Assembly: GCA_964558975.1 (NCBI GenBank)
Contig: CAZLFQ010000001.1
Coordinates: forward strand, 124,001 to 188,000
DNA length: 64,000 nucleotides
Source: CAZLFQ01 sp964558975
GTDB lineage: Bacteria; Pseudomonadota; Alphaproteobacteria; Rickettsiales; Midichloriaceae
Direction: 5' to 3'
The notes beneath the pieces were generated by a model that did no database searches, was not told where the DNA came from, and saw only the letters and a program-made list of their open reading frames with translations. Positions 44,893 to 54,005 of this stretch are shown one piece after another. The translations under genes were made by a program, and so were the position numbers. Each line of letters begins with the position of its first letter. The first letter of the stretch is position 1.

Positions 44893-46641
44893 CTAACCGC
44901 GAGAGTGATCTGCGCTTTGAGCAGGCTCATGAATTCTAGATTTTTTTAAAGTATTTTCTGCAACTTCATCAGCTCCTTCTATTGCAACTTCTTTACGTTT
45001 CTCTGCTTTTTGAAGTGCTGTAGATGCTACATGATTGTAATCTACATCTGATGATGGCAATGTATCTACTACCCCTAAAAATCTACCAAAAGCTATATCA
45101 TTACTTAATAATCTCTCCTTGTTTTCCGTGCTCAAAGTCTCGCATATTTCTCTAGTTAATTTAGGGCCTTCAACGTTATTCATAACTAATGTTTCAGAGA
45201 ATTTTATTCCTAAAGCTATTCGTCCTTCTAAGCTCCAATCTCTAAGCGCTTCATCAGTTATAATTCTAAACCCAGAATCAGGTACGCCACTGGCTAATGC
45301 ATCAATCCTAGTACTCAAGGATTTATGATGTTCAAAAATTTGTTGCAACATACTTATCTTCAATCGTTCAGATACACCTGCTAGTACAACATCGCGAACA
45401 TATATGTGTGGTTCTATAACTTTTAAGCGCTCAACTATAAAATTAGCTTCTTGTCGTGTTAGTGCTTCTTGTCGTGTTAGTTGGTATGGATATTCGGTGG
45501 TTAAGGTTAATTTAAGTGCGGCATAGCCACCATGATTGAGTTTTTGAAAATCCCAAAATGTTATTGGCAATTCGCATGCTAAAGAGTGCATTACTGAGCT
45601 TAACTCAGATAGTTTGGTACTAAAAATAGTAGTGCGACTATTAGGATCTTTTTTTTCTGCTTTTTTTTGCTTATTTAATAACATATTGCAAAAATCAGCC
45701 AGCTTAGTTACAAAGTCTTTATTTCTATTTGTGTTTCCCTCTACAGAGAAAAATGTTAATGCCCAATTGTTTTGTAAGGCAGAATCTATTAAATCAAAAG
45801 CTGTTGTTAAGTCTTCTTCAGTATTAGAGTAAGATTCAACAATAGTTAGGGTAGTGTTTTTTTTGAAAGTTTCAGCGAATGCTGCGAAGCCAGCATTGCC
45901 TATACTGGAGTTGTCCTCAAGACTTAAATGAGTTAGAGAGGAGTTCATTTCTAGCGCTTTAGCAATTGCAACGGCTCCTTTATTACCTATGTCACATTTG
46001 CTGAGTCTTAGATGCTCTATAGAAGAGTTTATTTCTAACGCTTTAGCAATTGCAACGGCTCCTTTATTGCCAATTGAGTGTCCAACAAGACTTAGATGAA
46101 TTAGAGTATAGTTTATCTCTAAAGCTTTGGCTAAGGATTTAGCTCCTTTAGATCCGCATCCTATATCTCCATCCCAAGAAGCATTTAGATAAGATAGATG
46201 AGTTAGAGTAGAGTTTATCTCTAAAGCTTTGGCGAAAGCAAAAGCTGATTTATTAGTGGTTTTATCAGTATCAATTTCTAATTTCTTTAGTGTAGAGTTT
46301 TTTTCTAAAGATTTAGCAAGTGCTATAGCCCCATCATCATTAATTAATATAGGGCTAGGGGCAAGAGGTTCTTTTCCAAAAGCATCTATTAACTTCAGTG
46401 CAGTTAAAGTGCTATTAGCTTCTAAAACTTTGGCAAATGCTTTAGCTACGTCATCGTCAAGATTTTGAGAATCAATGCATAGCTTCTCTAAAATTGAATT
46501 ATTCTCTAAAGCTTTGGCAATTTCGATTAGTCCTTCTTTAGTGTCTTCACCATCATCTATACTTACAGAAGTTAGGCCAGGGTCATTAGCAGCTAGTCTA
46601 TTAATTATATCTTGTATTTCATCATTTATATATTGTCTCAT
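44893..46641 (-). CDS. Leucine-rich repeat protein, ribonuclease-inhibitor type
   Basis: A 582-residue protein with about nine 28-residue LRR units (residues about 20-310; IGNKGAVAIAKALEINSSIEHLRLS type), the RI/NLR class of repeat that is mostly eukaryotic. At DNA level neighbouring units repeat at exactly 84 bp (for example 45961 and 46045). The C-terminal half is helical and unrecognised. It contains a 6-residue tandem repeat TRQEAL, encoded by an 18-bp duplication. There is no signal peptide. A host-targeted effector is a reasonable inference; nothing in the sequence shows a secretion route. Confidence 0.8.
   Translation of the reverse strand: MRQYINDEIQDIINRLAANDPGLTSVSIDDGEDTKEGLIEIAKALENNSILEKLCIDSQNLDDDVAKAFAKVLEANSTLTALKLIDAFGKEPLAPSPILINDDGAIALAKSLEKNSTLKKLEIDTDKTTNKSAFAFAKALEINSTLTHLSYLNASWDGDIGCGSKGAKSLAKALEINYTLIHLSLVGHSIGNKGAVAIAKALEINSSIEHLRLSKCDIGNKGAVAIAKALEMNSSLTHLSLEDNSSIGNAGFAAFAETFKKNTTLTIVESYSNTEEDLTTAFDLIDSALQNNWALTFFSVEGNTNRNKDFVTKLADFCNMLLNKQKKAEKKDPNSRTTIFSTKLSELSSVMHSLACELPITFWDFQKLNHGGYAALKLTLTTEYPYQLTRQEALTRQEANFIVERLKVIEPHIYVRDVVLAGVSERLKISMLQQIFEHHKSLSTRIDALASGVPDSGFRIITDEALRDWSLEGRIALGIKFSETLVMNNVEGPKLTREICETLSTENKERLLSNDIAFGRFLGVVDTLPSSDVDYNHVASTALQKAEKRKEVAIEGADEVAENTLKKSRIHEPAQSADHSRG
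45446..45481. repeat. 18-bp tandem duplication inside the LRR gene
   Basis: Two exact adjacent copies of an 18-bp unit (GCTTCTTGTCGTGTTAGT on the plus strand). It keeps the frame and adds six residues. Confidence 0.9.
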
Positions 46642-46769
46642 AACTCACCCTATATTGCTTTCCAAAAAGACATTATAACACACGAATGCTAAGGAAATAT
46701 TACAATAAGGAAGATTTTCTTCTTAGGTAATATTAGCTTATGATGAGCTTTAGGTATTAGAAGAAAGTA

Positions 46770-46827
46770 CTGGATTGCTTCGTTACACTCGCAATGATGT
46801 CATCGTGAGCGTAGCGTGGCGATCCAG
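46770..46827. repeat. Dispersed palindromic repeat B, copy 1
   Basis: 58 nt with complementary ends CTGGATTGC and GCGATCCAG and an interior GTGAGCGTAGCGTGG. Copy 2 is at 48753-48815. The GC-rich interior contrasts with the surrounding AT-rich DNA. Confidence 0.8.
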
Positions 46828-46907
46828 ATCTATGTGTTGAAAATAAGTGGATAATTTGCATGGATTAGCGCTCTAAATAAGGCTTTTTTCTTTTAGCTGT
46901 AATTAAA

Positions 46908-46936
46908 TTGTGTATTCTTGTCTTTTGTGATAAAAT
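46908..46936 (+). promoter_or_regulatory. Promoter of the 47-kb membrane protein gene
   Basis: TTGTGT, a 17-nt spacer and TAAAAT. It lies over the upstream TTG that would otherwise be the longest start, so translation should begin at the ATG at 46960, which has GAGGTG 4 nt before it. Confidence 0.5.
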
Positions 46937-46959
46937 ATCTCTTTTTTATAGAGGTGTTA

Positions 46960-48615
46960 ATGCTTGGGATTAATTATAATGTGTATGAAAAATACTATAA
47001 GCAGCAAGCTTTAGATGGCTTCTTTCTTATTGAATTCCCTAGGATAAGTTCGTGGTCTGAAGTTTTGTTAACGCCTAGTTTATTGTTCAAAGCAAAAGAT
47101 AGTCTTTTAGAAAACGTTTCAAGAACTGTGAACCATGCGTTTACAGGTCAACAAGTCAATATGGCATTTGAAAATTCACTTGATAAATTTGCTCATAATA
47201 ATACATGTCTTAGTCTTTTAAGCAGCGTATTCCAAGATTATCAGCAAGGCACTTTCCACGTTGGAACACTATTGTCACATGCCACATATTTATGCGCAGT
47301 AGGAATGATATTTAGGCTATTGAACATATCAACAATAAGTATACAAAATAATTTCTATAGAAAAAACTGGTCAGCACAAGCTAAAATCTTAGCTTCTACA
47401 TCAATTGGAATTTTGCCATTTTTTATAATGGATACATTGGGATATAGTTCTCAGCAAATTGCCATCGCAGAAATAATTAGAACTTGCTCGGTATATCTGC
47501 TGCCTTATATGCTAGGAAATTGGCTCAAGGAATTGGATATAATTTCCCCTACTAAAAATTTTAGCCAAGTAAATTATCTAGCTATAACCGGCAAGCATTA
47601 TTTTAGAAATTTATGTTCATCTATATTGCACGATCAGGTTTGGCATTACATTGGCACGACAAGAGAATTAGCGCAGTATGAAAAGCTTAGTAGTGACCTT
47701 GCAAAAAAAGATGTGGCTGGCGTATTTATAGGGTCATTATCTAGAATTGTAATGACTCCTGCAAGCAACTCAACTGTATTTATTCCAAAGCTTTTCACAG
47801 ATGAGGTTGGTTTTATTTTAGGTAAAATCTTTATTGATTTATCAATAGTACTACTTGCTAAATTTGGTGTGATCGCTGATATAAGAGATCCTTTTAACTT
47901 TTTGTTTCGTAAAAATGAAGTTCAAAAAAAGAAGTCTATATCACTTCCTGCTAAAATACTTGAAAGTATAATAGAAGCTCAAGCAGAACAAAATAAAGAA
48001 TCTAAGCAATTAAATACATCTCGCTCAACAAATAATTCTAAGAATCAAAGAGTAGCTGAAGCAGATACTTCATATGAAGCTCATTATTTTGCCCCCGAAC
48101 AATCTGCTGTGAAAAGAGGCAAGAAAGTTTTCAGCCAAGTCGAAAATGAAAATAAAGCTGAGCCTATTAAAAATTTGCAAAAAGATCTCAGAAAAGCCTT
48201 TAGCAATTGTGCTTTGCCGAGCCATAAAATTGCACCACTCCATGGAACAATTTTACAAGGAAATATATGGGGAGTAATTACAACAAATGACTGTGGAAAT
48301 AATTTTGATCGTTTAGAAAGATCTTTAGAAACTGGCGTAATAGGACAATCAAGCAACATTAAATATTTGGGAAAAGGTGGTAAAACAAGCCAATATATCT
48401 TTGAAATCAAATGTAGTAAGGACGCTCGTTTGCTTGGATACTACACCCAAGAAGAACAAGGGATTTACGACGGTCTAAAAAATACTTTTGGAATGGATAA
48501 TGCTCAAAGTATTATTGATAAGGCGCGTGGCGAATCTGAAACTCTAGGATTTATATGCTTCAGCACTTACGTAGCAAAGCATGAGGACATCACTAAAACT
48601 TTACAAAGAATGTAG
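46960..48615 (+). CDS. Hypothetical protein with membrane helices and a disordered middle
   Basis: Unrecognised protein of 551 residues. Residues about 85-200 include several hydrophobic helices, and another lies near 265-310. A Lys/Gln/Ser-rich linker (about 325-400) separates these from a soluble C-terminal region (HGTILQGNIWGVITTNDCGNN, YLGKGGKTSQYIFEIKC). ATG 46960 is preferred over the in-frame TTG at 46918. It could be a membrane-inserted effector, but no family is evident. Confidence 0.6.
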   Translation: MLGINYNVYEKYYKQQALDGFFLIEFPRISSWSEVLLTPSLLFKAKDSLLENVSRTVNHAFTGQQVNMAFENSLDKFAHNNTCLSLLSSVFQDYQQGTFHVGTLLSHATYLCAVGMIFRLLNISTISIQNNFYRKNWSAQAKILASTSIGILPFFIMDTLGYSSQQIAIAEIIRTCSVYLLPYMLGNWLKELDIISPTKNFSQVNYLAITGKHYFRNLCSSILHDQVWHYIGTTRELAQYEKLSSDLAKKDVAGVFIGSLSRIVMTPASNSTVFIPKLFTDEVGFILGKIFIDLSIVLLAKFGVIADIRDPFNFLFRKNEVQKKKSISLPAKILESIIEAQAEQNKESKQLNTSRSTNNSKNQRVAEADTSYEAHYFAPEQSAVKRGKKVFSQVENENKAEPIKNLQKDLRKAFSNCALPSHKIAPLHGTILQGNIWGVITTNDCGNNFDRLERSLETGVIGQSSNIKYLGKGGKTSQYIFEIKCSKDARLLGYYTQEEQGIYDGLKNTFGMDNAQSIIDKARGESETLGFICFSTYVAKHEDITKTLQRM

Positions 48616-48654
48616 AAGTATTAACTGATTCAATTTCTATAATATTATAAAGTG

Positions 48655-48717
48655 TCTTTGCAGTTAAGATCTTATCGGTTATATAATTATCAGGACTATT
48701 AAAGTTACTGTCATCCC
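48655..48717 (+). repeat. Dispersed repeat A, copy 2
   Basis: About 63 nt beginning TCTTTGCAGTTAAGATCTTA and ending TGTCATCCC. It matches copy 1 at 44765 over its full length with a few substitutions and a small indel. Confidence 0.8.
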
Positions 48718-48743
48718 ACTGTAGATGAGATGTAGATTTAAAA

Positions 48744-48828
48744 AAGCAAGAACTGGACTGCTTCGTCGCAGACTCCTCGCAGTGACGTCGTCGCGAGCGC
48801 AGCGTGGCGATCCAGATATTTCTTGCTT
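48744..48828. repeat. Dispersed palindromic repeat B, copy 2, with extended arms
   Basis: The core 48753-48815 begins CTGGACTGCTTCG and ends GTGGCGATCCAG, like copy 1. Outside it, AAGCAAGAA and TTCTTGCTT extend the inverted repeat to about 85 nt. It lies just upstream of polA. Confidence 0.8.
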
Positions 48829-48888
48829 GAACAAGACTCATCCCTGAATTTTCGTGGGTGACGGGATATGACGATGAGGTTATGAAAA

Positions 48889-51441
48889 ATGAAGTTATAC
48901 TTAGTAGATGGTTATGGGTTTGTATTTAGAGCATTTCACTCAATGCCGCCATTGTCTCGTGCAGATGGGTTGCCAATAGGTGCGGTCTATGGCTTTACTA
49001 ATATGCTGTTTAAATTTTTGGCAAATCATGAAGCAGACATGCTTGCAGTTGTGTTAGATGCTGGTCAAAAAACTTTTCGCCATGATATTTTTCCTGAATA
49101 TAAATCAAACAGGCCTGAGCCCCCGCAGGAATTAATTCTACAATTCCCAATAATCCGCGATGTAGTTGAAGCATTCAATGTAAAGGTTTTGGAAAAACCT
49201 GGGTTTGAGGCTGATGATTTGATTGCTACATATGCAAAGCTCGCAAAAAGCCAAGGCATCGAAGTTAAGATAGTTTCTTCGGATAAAGATTTAATGCAGC
49301 TTATTGAAGAAGGCATCTCAATGTATGATGCAATGAAAGATAAAAATATTGCCGATGCTGAAGTAATAGCTAAGTTCGGTGTGAAGCCGAATCAGGTGTT
49401 GGACATACTTTCCTTGATTGGTGACAGCTCTGATCATATACCGGGGGTGAAAGGTATAGGAATTAAAACTGCAGCAGAGCTAATTAATGAGTTTGGGTCG
49501 CTCGATGGTATTTATCAAAACATTGATAAAATTAAACAAGAGCGTCGCAGGCAAATGCTAGTTGAGGGTAAAGAAAAGGCATATCTCTCAAAGAAGTTAA
49601 TTTCACTTGATGAGAAAGTTGAATTGGATGTGTCGCTCGACGATTTAAAGGTTAAAGAATTAGATAAAACAAAGTTAGCTGATTTCCTCGCGCAGCAGGG
49701 TTTTAAAAACTTGTTAGCGAAAATAGGAGCTCACAACACTCATGTTGAGAAAAAAGAAAATACATTGGTTTCTCGTGAACTTAAAAGTTTGGACGAAATA
49801 AAAAAACTTACTAAAGACATGGAAAATGCTGGTGAGTTGGGCTTGTTCTATGATGAGGAAAAGCTAGAATTATCGTTTGGTGATAATAATTATTATGTAA
49901 AACTTTCGCCTGAAAGAGTACAAGAAACTTTGTTTGATATGCCGAGTGAAGACGAATGTTCGCTTCCAAATGTTCTGCTAGTTTTATCAGGAGTTTTGGC
50001 AGATGAATCAATTCGCAAGATAACAATTAATGCCAAAGATTTATTAAAAAAAGTGAACATAAAAGCATATGATGACATAGCAATCATGTCCTATGCTCTA
50101 GACACAGGAAAGCATAAGTATGCGCTGACTGAACTTACTAAAATATATCTAGGTGAAGATGCTGTACCAAGCGCTTACGGAATTAGGCAGATTTATAAAA
50201 TTATTTATAACCAGTTAGTACAAAATAAGATTCTCGGCTTATACGAAAATCTTGAGAAAAAAATGATTGGCTGCCTTGCTCAAATTGAGGCCAAAGGTGT
50301 GAAAATAGATTTGGAATATTTACGCAATTTAGCGAAAGAGTTCCATGCAAAAGTTGCAGATATTGCAGCTAAAATTTATAAAATAGCGGGTAGGGAGTTT
50401 AATATTGGTTCTCCCAAGCAATTAGGTGAAGTGTTGTTCCAAGATTTGGGAATTAAACTAGAGCAAAAATCTAAAACAGGAAAACTTTCAACTGGTGCTG
50501 AAGTTCTAGAGCTTCTAGAGGAGCAAGGTCATGAAATTGCAGGTTTAATTATTGAGTGGCGTCAGTACTCAAAACTGCTAAGCACCTATATCGAAGCATT
50601 GCCAAAATGCGTAAATCCAAAAACGGGCAGGGTGCATACTAATTTTGTTATGACTGCAACCACTACTGGTAGACTTTCTTCAATTGATCCGAATTTGCAA
50701 AACATTCCAATTCGTACTGATGAAGGGCATAGAATACGTGAAGCGTTTATTGCCGAGCCGGGAAATCTTTTAATCTCGGCCGATTACTCGCAGATTGAGC
50801 TTCGCCTCCTTGCCCATACTGCCAACATGAAGCAATTACAAGATGCATTTATTCATGGTGATGACATCCACGCAATAACCGCCAGCCAAATGTTTGGCGT
50901 ACCAGTTGATAAAGTTGATTCAAACCTGCGTAGACAAGCCAAGACCATTAATTTTGGTATCATTTATGGTATCAGTGCCTTTGGTTTGGCAAAGCGGTTA
51001 AATATATCAAGGGGTGATGCTAAGAATTATATCGATGCCTATTTCAAGCAATATCCAGGAATTAAGGAATTCATGGACTCAGCAATTCACTATGCTCGCA
51101 GTAACGGCTACATAAAAACTCTATTTGGTCGTAGGTGTTATGTAAATGGCATTAATGATAAAAACTTTGCGGTGCGTGGCAATGCTGAGCGTGCAGCAAT
51201 CAATGCTCCATTACAAGGTACTGCTGCAGATATTATTAAGAAGGCGATGGTTAGCTTGCCAGATGACGTGAAGCAGTATATGACCCTGCAAATTCACGAT
51301 GAATTATTATTCGAAGTTCCAGAAGCTAAAGTTGAGGAAGTATCTAAGAAAATTAAGTCTGTAATGGAGAATGTGCTAAAATTAAACGTTCCGCTAAGTG
51401 TAGATGTAGGCTCTGGTAAAAACTGGGCGAAGGCTCATTAA
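48889..51441 (+). CDS. polA: DNA polymerase I
   Basis: Pol I fills gaps and removes RNA primers. The 850-residue protein has an intact N-terminal 5' nuclease (1-285: GFEADDLIATYAK, SSDKDLMQLI, GDSSDHIPGVKGIGIKTA) and an intact polymerase domain (about 470-850: DYSQIELRLLAH, RRQAKTINFGIIYG, QIHDELLFEV). Between them, the 3'-5' exonuclease domain is short and lacks the catalytic DxE (text LFYDEEK in its place), so proofreading is probably lost. GAGG lies about 9 nt before the ATG. Confidence 0.97.
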   Translation: MKLYLVDGYGFVFRAFHSMPPLSRADGLPIGAVYGFTNMLFKFLANHEADMLAVVLDAGQKTFRHDIFPEYKSNRPEPPQELILQFPIIRDVVEAFNVKVLEKPGFEADDLIATYAKLAKSQGIEVKIVSSDKDLMQLIEEGISMYDAMKDKNIADAEVIAKFGVKPNQVLDILSLIGDSSDHIPGVKGIGIKTAAELINEFGSLDGIYQNIDKIKQERRRQMLVEGKEKAYLSKKLISLDEKVELDVSLDDLKVKELDKTKLADFLAQQGFKNLLAKIGAHNTHVEKKENTLVSRELKSLDEIKKLTKDMENAGELGLFYDEEKLELSFGDNNYYVKLSPERVQETLFDMPSEDECSLPNVLLVLSGVLADESIRKITINAKDLLKKVNIKAYDDIAIMSYALDTGKHKYALTELTKIYLGEDAVPSAYGIRQIYKIIYNQLVQNKILGLYENLEKKMIGCLAQIEAKGVKIDLEYLRNLAKEFHAKVADIAAKIYKIAGREFNIGSPKQLGEVLFQDLGIKLEQKSKTGKLSTGAEVLELLEEQGHEIAGLIIEWRQYSKLLSTYIEALPKCVNPKTGRVHTNFVMTATTTGRLSSIDPNLQNIPIRTDEGHRIREAFIAEPGNLLISADYSQIELRLLAHTANMKQLQDAFIHGDDIHAITASQMFGVPVDKVDSNLRRQAKTINFGIIYGISAFGLAKRLNISRGDAKNYIDAYFKQYPGIKEFMDSAIHYARSNGYIKTLFGRRCYVNGINDKNFAVRGNAERAAINAPLQGTAADIIKKAMVSLPDDVKQYMTLQIHDELLFEVPEAKVEEVSKKIKSVMENVLKLNVPLSVDVGSGKNWAKAH

Positions 51442-51482
51442 AAGTGTTGTTGTCGAATTAATAAAGATCGGGCGTTTTTGAT

Positions 51483-52763
51483 ATGAGAATGAGGAATATA
51501 GAAGGAGTCAAATTAGAGTTAGAAGCTTGTAGATATAAATTTATAGGTGGGCATAATACCTATTGGGAAGTTGAATATGGCTTTTTTGGTAATATACGTA
51601 GGTTTTTAAGTGACAATATGGGTAATGAAGTATTGTCCCAAGCTACTAGGAATCATCTTCAGTACTTAGATGCAGAAATCTCGAAGAGAATTAAAAGAGA
51701 CGAATGGGTTTTTGGACCGCAATATGATGAATTATTTTCAAGTGTTGAGAGTATTTATAGTTCTATTTTTGTAAAAATTTACGATGAACTTTTTTGGATG
51801 TTTGATAAGTTAGCGGTTGAAATAAAAAATTGCGCTACAAAGATACTCAACAAAATTGATGAGTATAAAAGTGACTCTGGGAATAAAAATAAAGAGTTAG
51901 AAATTAGTTCTTTAGTCCATGAGTTAATTGCTTTGCTGGATGAATCTGGTTATGGAAAGTATAGTAGGTTTGCAAGACATAATTATATCCCTATTGTAGT
52001 ATTAGAAGTACAAAATGCTCTAAATGGTGCGTCGCTAGAAGACAAATGTCAGAGGCCTTTAAAAGCTTTATTAGCTGTGTATGCTAAATATAGAAGATAT
52101 AATGAGTGTGATGAAATATATGTTGGAGATACATGTATACCTATTGATATATTCAAAAAGTTTGTATTTTTTAAAGATGAATATACTTCAGAATTACAAG
52201 AATTTTTGCGAGCAAATCCAAGGTTGTTTCGTACTGCTGAACCAGAGCTATTTAAAAATATTTGGAAAGTTATAGCAATCAATGATGGACTGATTCGTAC
52301 ATTGTTGATGTATAGAGGAGACTATCCGACGCTGTTTAGAGCTGCCGTTTCTTGGGGTTATGTTGAGATAGTCGATAATTTACTTTTGAAGGCTAAAGAA
52401 GATGTGGATATTTTGAGAGAATTGTTGGAGTCTTCGTTTGCATTGGAGTGTGCAGTTATTAAAGATCAGGAAGAAATGGTTACTTCGATTCTTAACGCAG
52501 CACTAGAGGCCGGGATTTTAAATGAAGTATTAGAATCATCAAATGAATATAGTCAAATGGCTTTTAGATTTATTAGATCAGTAGGGATGGAAGAAATATT
52601 TGCAAGCTTTTATTTCCAGTCTTTATCAAATACTGCAACACCAGCTGCTAGCGTTGAAAATGCTAAGGTTTCAATATGTCCTGCATTATTGTCAAAGCCA
52701 TACAAGGAAGTTCCTGTGCGTAATATAGGCGACCTTGTAATAGATAGCTGTTTACTATTATAA
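51483..52763 (+). CDS. Hypothetical protein with degenerate ankyrin-like repeats
   Basis: Unrecognised 426-residue soluble protein. Residues about 280-355 (TLFRAAVSWGYVEIVDNLLLKA, ALECAVIKDQEEMVTSIL) resemble two worn ankyrin repeats. The C-terminal tail contains AASVENAKVSI, close to ASTEVAKVSI in the tail of the next gene, which suggests a related origin or a shared export signal. No signal peptide. A second in-frame ATG lies two codons downstream. Confidence 0.65.
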   Translation: MRMRNIEGVKLELEACRYKFIGGHNTYWEVEYGFFGNIRRFLSDNMGNEVLSQATRNHLQYLDAEISKRIKRDEWVFGPQYDELFSSVESIYSSIFVKIYDELFWMFDKLAVEIKNCATKILNKIDEYKSDSGNKNKELEISSLVHELIALLDESGYGKYSRFARHNYIPIVVLEVQNALNGASLEDKCQRPLKALLAVYAKYRRYNECDEIYVGDTCIPIDIFKKFVFFKDEYTSELQEFLRANPRLFRTAEPELFKNIWKVIAINDGLIRTLLMYRGDYPTLFRAAVSWGYVEIVDNLLLKAKEDVDILRELLESSFALECAVIKDQEEMVTSILNAALEAGILNEVLESSNEYSQMAFRFIRSVGMEEIFASFYFQSLSNTATPAASVENAKVSICPALLSKPYKEVPVRNIGDLVIDSCLLL

Positions 52764-52871
52764 AAATATAATATGATTTTTAATCAGTTTTAAAGAAACT
52801 GGTGGCGAACGCGAATTGATTTAGTGGGTTTTATAGCGTAAATTTTCTGAAATATTTTTAGGTAAAGATAA

Positions 52872-53921
52872 ATGAAAGAGCAAAGTGGTTCACCTATCTT
52901 CCAAATTGATTTATGGAGCGCTGCTATAGCAGAACAAATTGCGCTGTATAAAGTTGACTCAAAGAATTATAGAAAGAACGTTATTACACAATACTTTGTT
53001 TTTTTAAAAGATTTACTAAATAATCCAGAGCTTGATGAGCATGTAAATTTAGATGATAATTTCTCTTCTAAAATAGTGGATTTGCAAAATGGGCTTAATG
53101 AAATTGGTTTGAGCAAAACTGTTGATCCTCTTAAGTGTCTAGTTTCTTTACATGTAAGAAGATCTAAAAATTATAAAGCCTTAGGTAGTTTCTTAGATGA
53201 CATATGTTTTATGCTAAAAGCAGCGCAAGGTGATGATGAACTTTTAAAAATCATATTAAGCACTGATGGAGCTGGTCGTATACTGTTGCGCTTGGCTGTG
53301 TATTGGGGGAAAGAAGAAGTAGTTAATATGTTACTAGAGTTGGCGAAAAGAAATATCGTATCATTACGAGATTTGCTTGTTCCTGATGAAGAAGGCAAGA
53401 CTCTTCTGCATTTGGCTGCAATTAGTAAGTACAAAGAAATAGTGTTTATGCTAATAGATGCAGCAAAGGGGGATGAAGAGCTTTTAGAAAGCTTAGTTGG
53501 TCCACTAGACGGTTGTAGTGATCTGTTTGAATGGGCAGCAACAGAAGGTCAAACAGAAATAGTAGTTGCGATACTAAAATTATGTATAAGGGAAATAGGA
53601 AACTTTCATGATAAAGATGTTAGTCCTGATGATCAAAACATCATACAAAAAACCCGTACAATAATTGAAGGTCAAAAAGCTATAATAGAATGCCAGCAAA
53701 AAATAGAATTATCTACCAAAAATCCAGAGCTTATAAGAGTGGAGTTATTGTTACTTTTCAATAAGTTGCAAGAGATCGATGCTAATAGGAGTAATCTGAG
53801 TTTATTTAGCACAGCAGCATCAACAGCTAGCACTGAGGTTGCGAAAGTTTCGATACCTAAGAGTGTTACGCAACAGGCCGCCCGTTCTGAGCCAAATCAG
53901 GTGGGTAATTCTCTATTTTGA
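52872..53921 (+). CDS. Ankyrin-repeat protein
   Basis: The 349-residue protein has about three ankyrin repeats (residues about 130-240), the best being EGKTLLHLAAISKYKEIVFMLIDAA, preceded by GRILLRLAVYWGKEEVVNMLLELA and followed by SDLFEWAATEGQTEIVVAILKL. A helical, charged segment and an Ala/Ser/Thr-rich tail with ASTEVAKVSI follow. Ankyrin proteins of intracellular bacteria are often delivered into hosts; that role here is inference. It is paralogous in layout to the gene before it. Confidence 0.75.
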   Translation: MKEQSGSPIFQIDLWSAAIAEQIALYKVDSKNYRKNVITQYFVFLKDLLNNPELDEHVNLDDNFSSKIVDLQNGLNEIGLSKTVDPLKCLVSLHVRRSKNYKALGSFLDDICFMLKAAQGDDELLKIILSTDGAGRILLRLAVYWGKEEVVNMLLELAKRNIVSLRDLLVPDEEGKTLLHLAAISKYKEIVFMLIDAAKGDEELLESLVGPLDGCSDLFEWAATEGQTEIVVAILKLCIREIGNFHDKDVSPDDQNIIQKTRTIIEGQKAIIECQQKIELSTKNPELIRVELLLLFNKLQEIDANRSNLSLFSTAASTASTEVAKVSIPKSVTQQAARSEPNQVGNSLF

Positions 53922-53959
53922 TGAAAATGGTGTAAAAGCTTATTAATAAGCATAATATG

Positions 53960-53988
53960 TTGTTGGCTTGAGGTTTTTATAGTATAAT
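53960..53988 (+). promoter_or_regulatory. Putative promoter of the 54-kb membrane protein gene
   Basis: TTGTTG, a 17-nt spacer and a perfect TATAAT (53983-53988), 17 nt before the ATG at 54006. Confidence 0.45.
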
Positions 53989-54005
53989 GTGCCAGCTTGT
54001 ACATT

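Larger units (their letters stand above)
46642..46959. other. 318-bp intergenic region
   Basis: Divergent gap between the LRR gene and the membrane protein. It holds palindromic repeat B copy 1 (46770-46827) and a promoter at 46908-46936. The rest is AT-rich with no open frame or RNA gene that I can recognise. Confidence 0.7.

Noticed and set aside
52785..52801. CAGTTT-TAAAG-AAACTG hairpin between the two ankyrin-type genes
   Set aside because: Only a 6-bp AT-rich stem and no T-run, so it is too weak to call.
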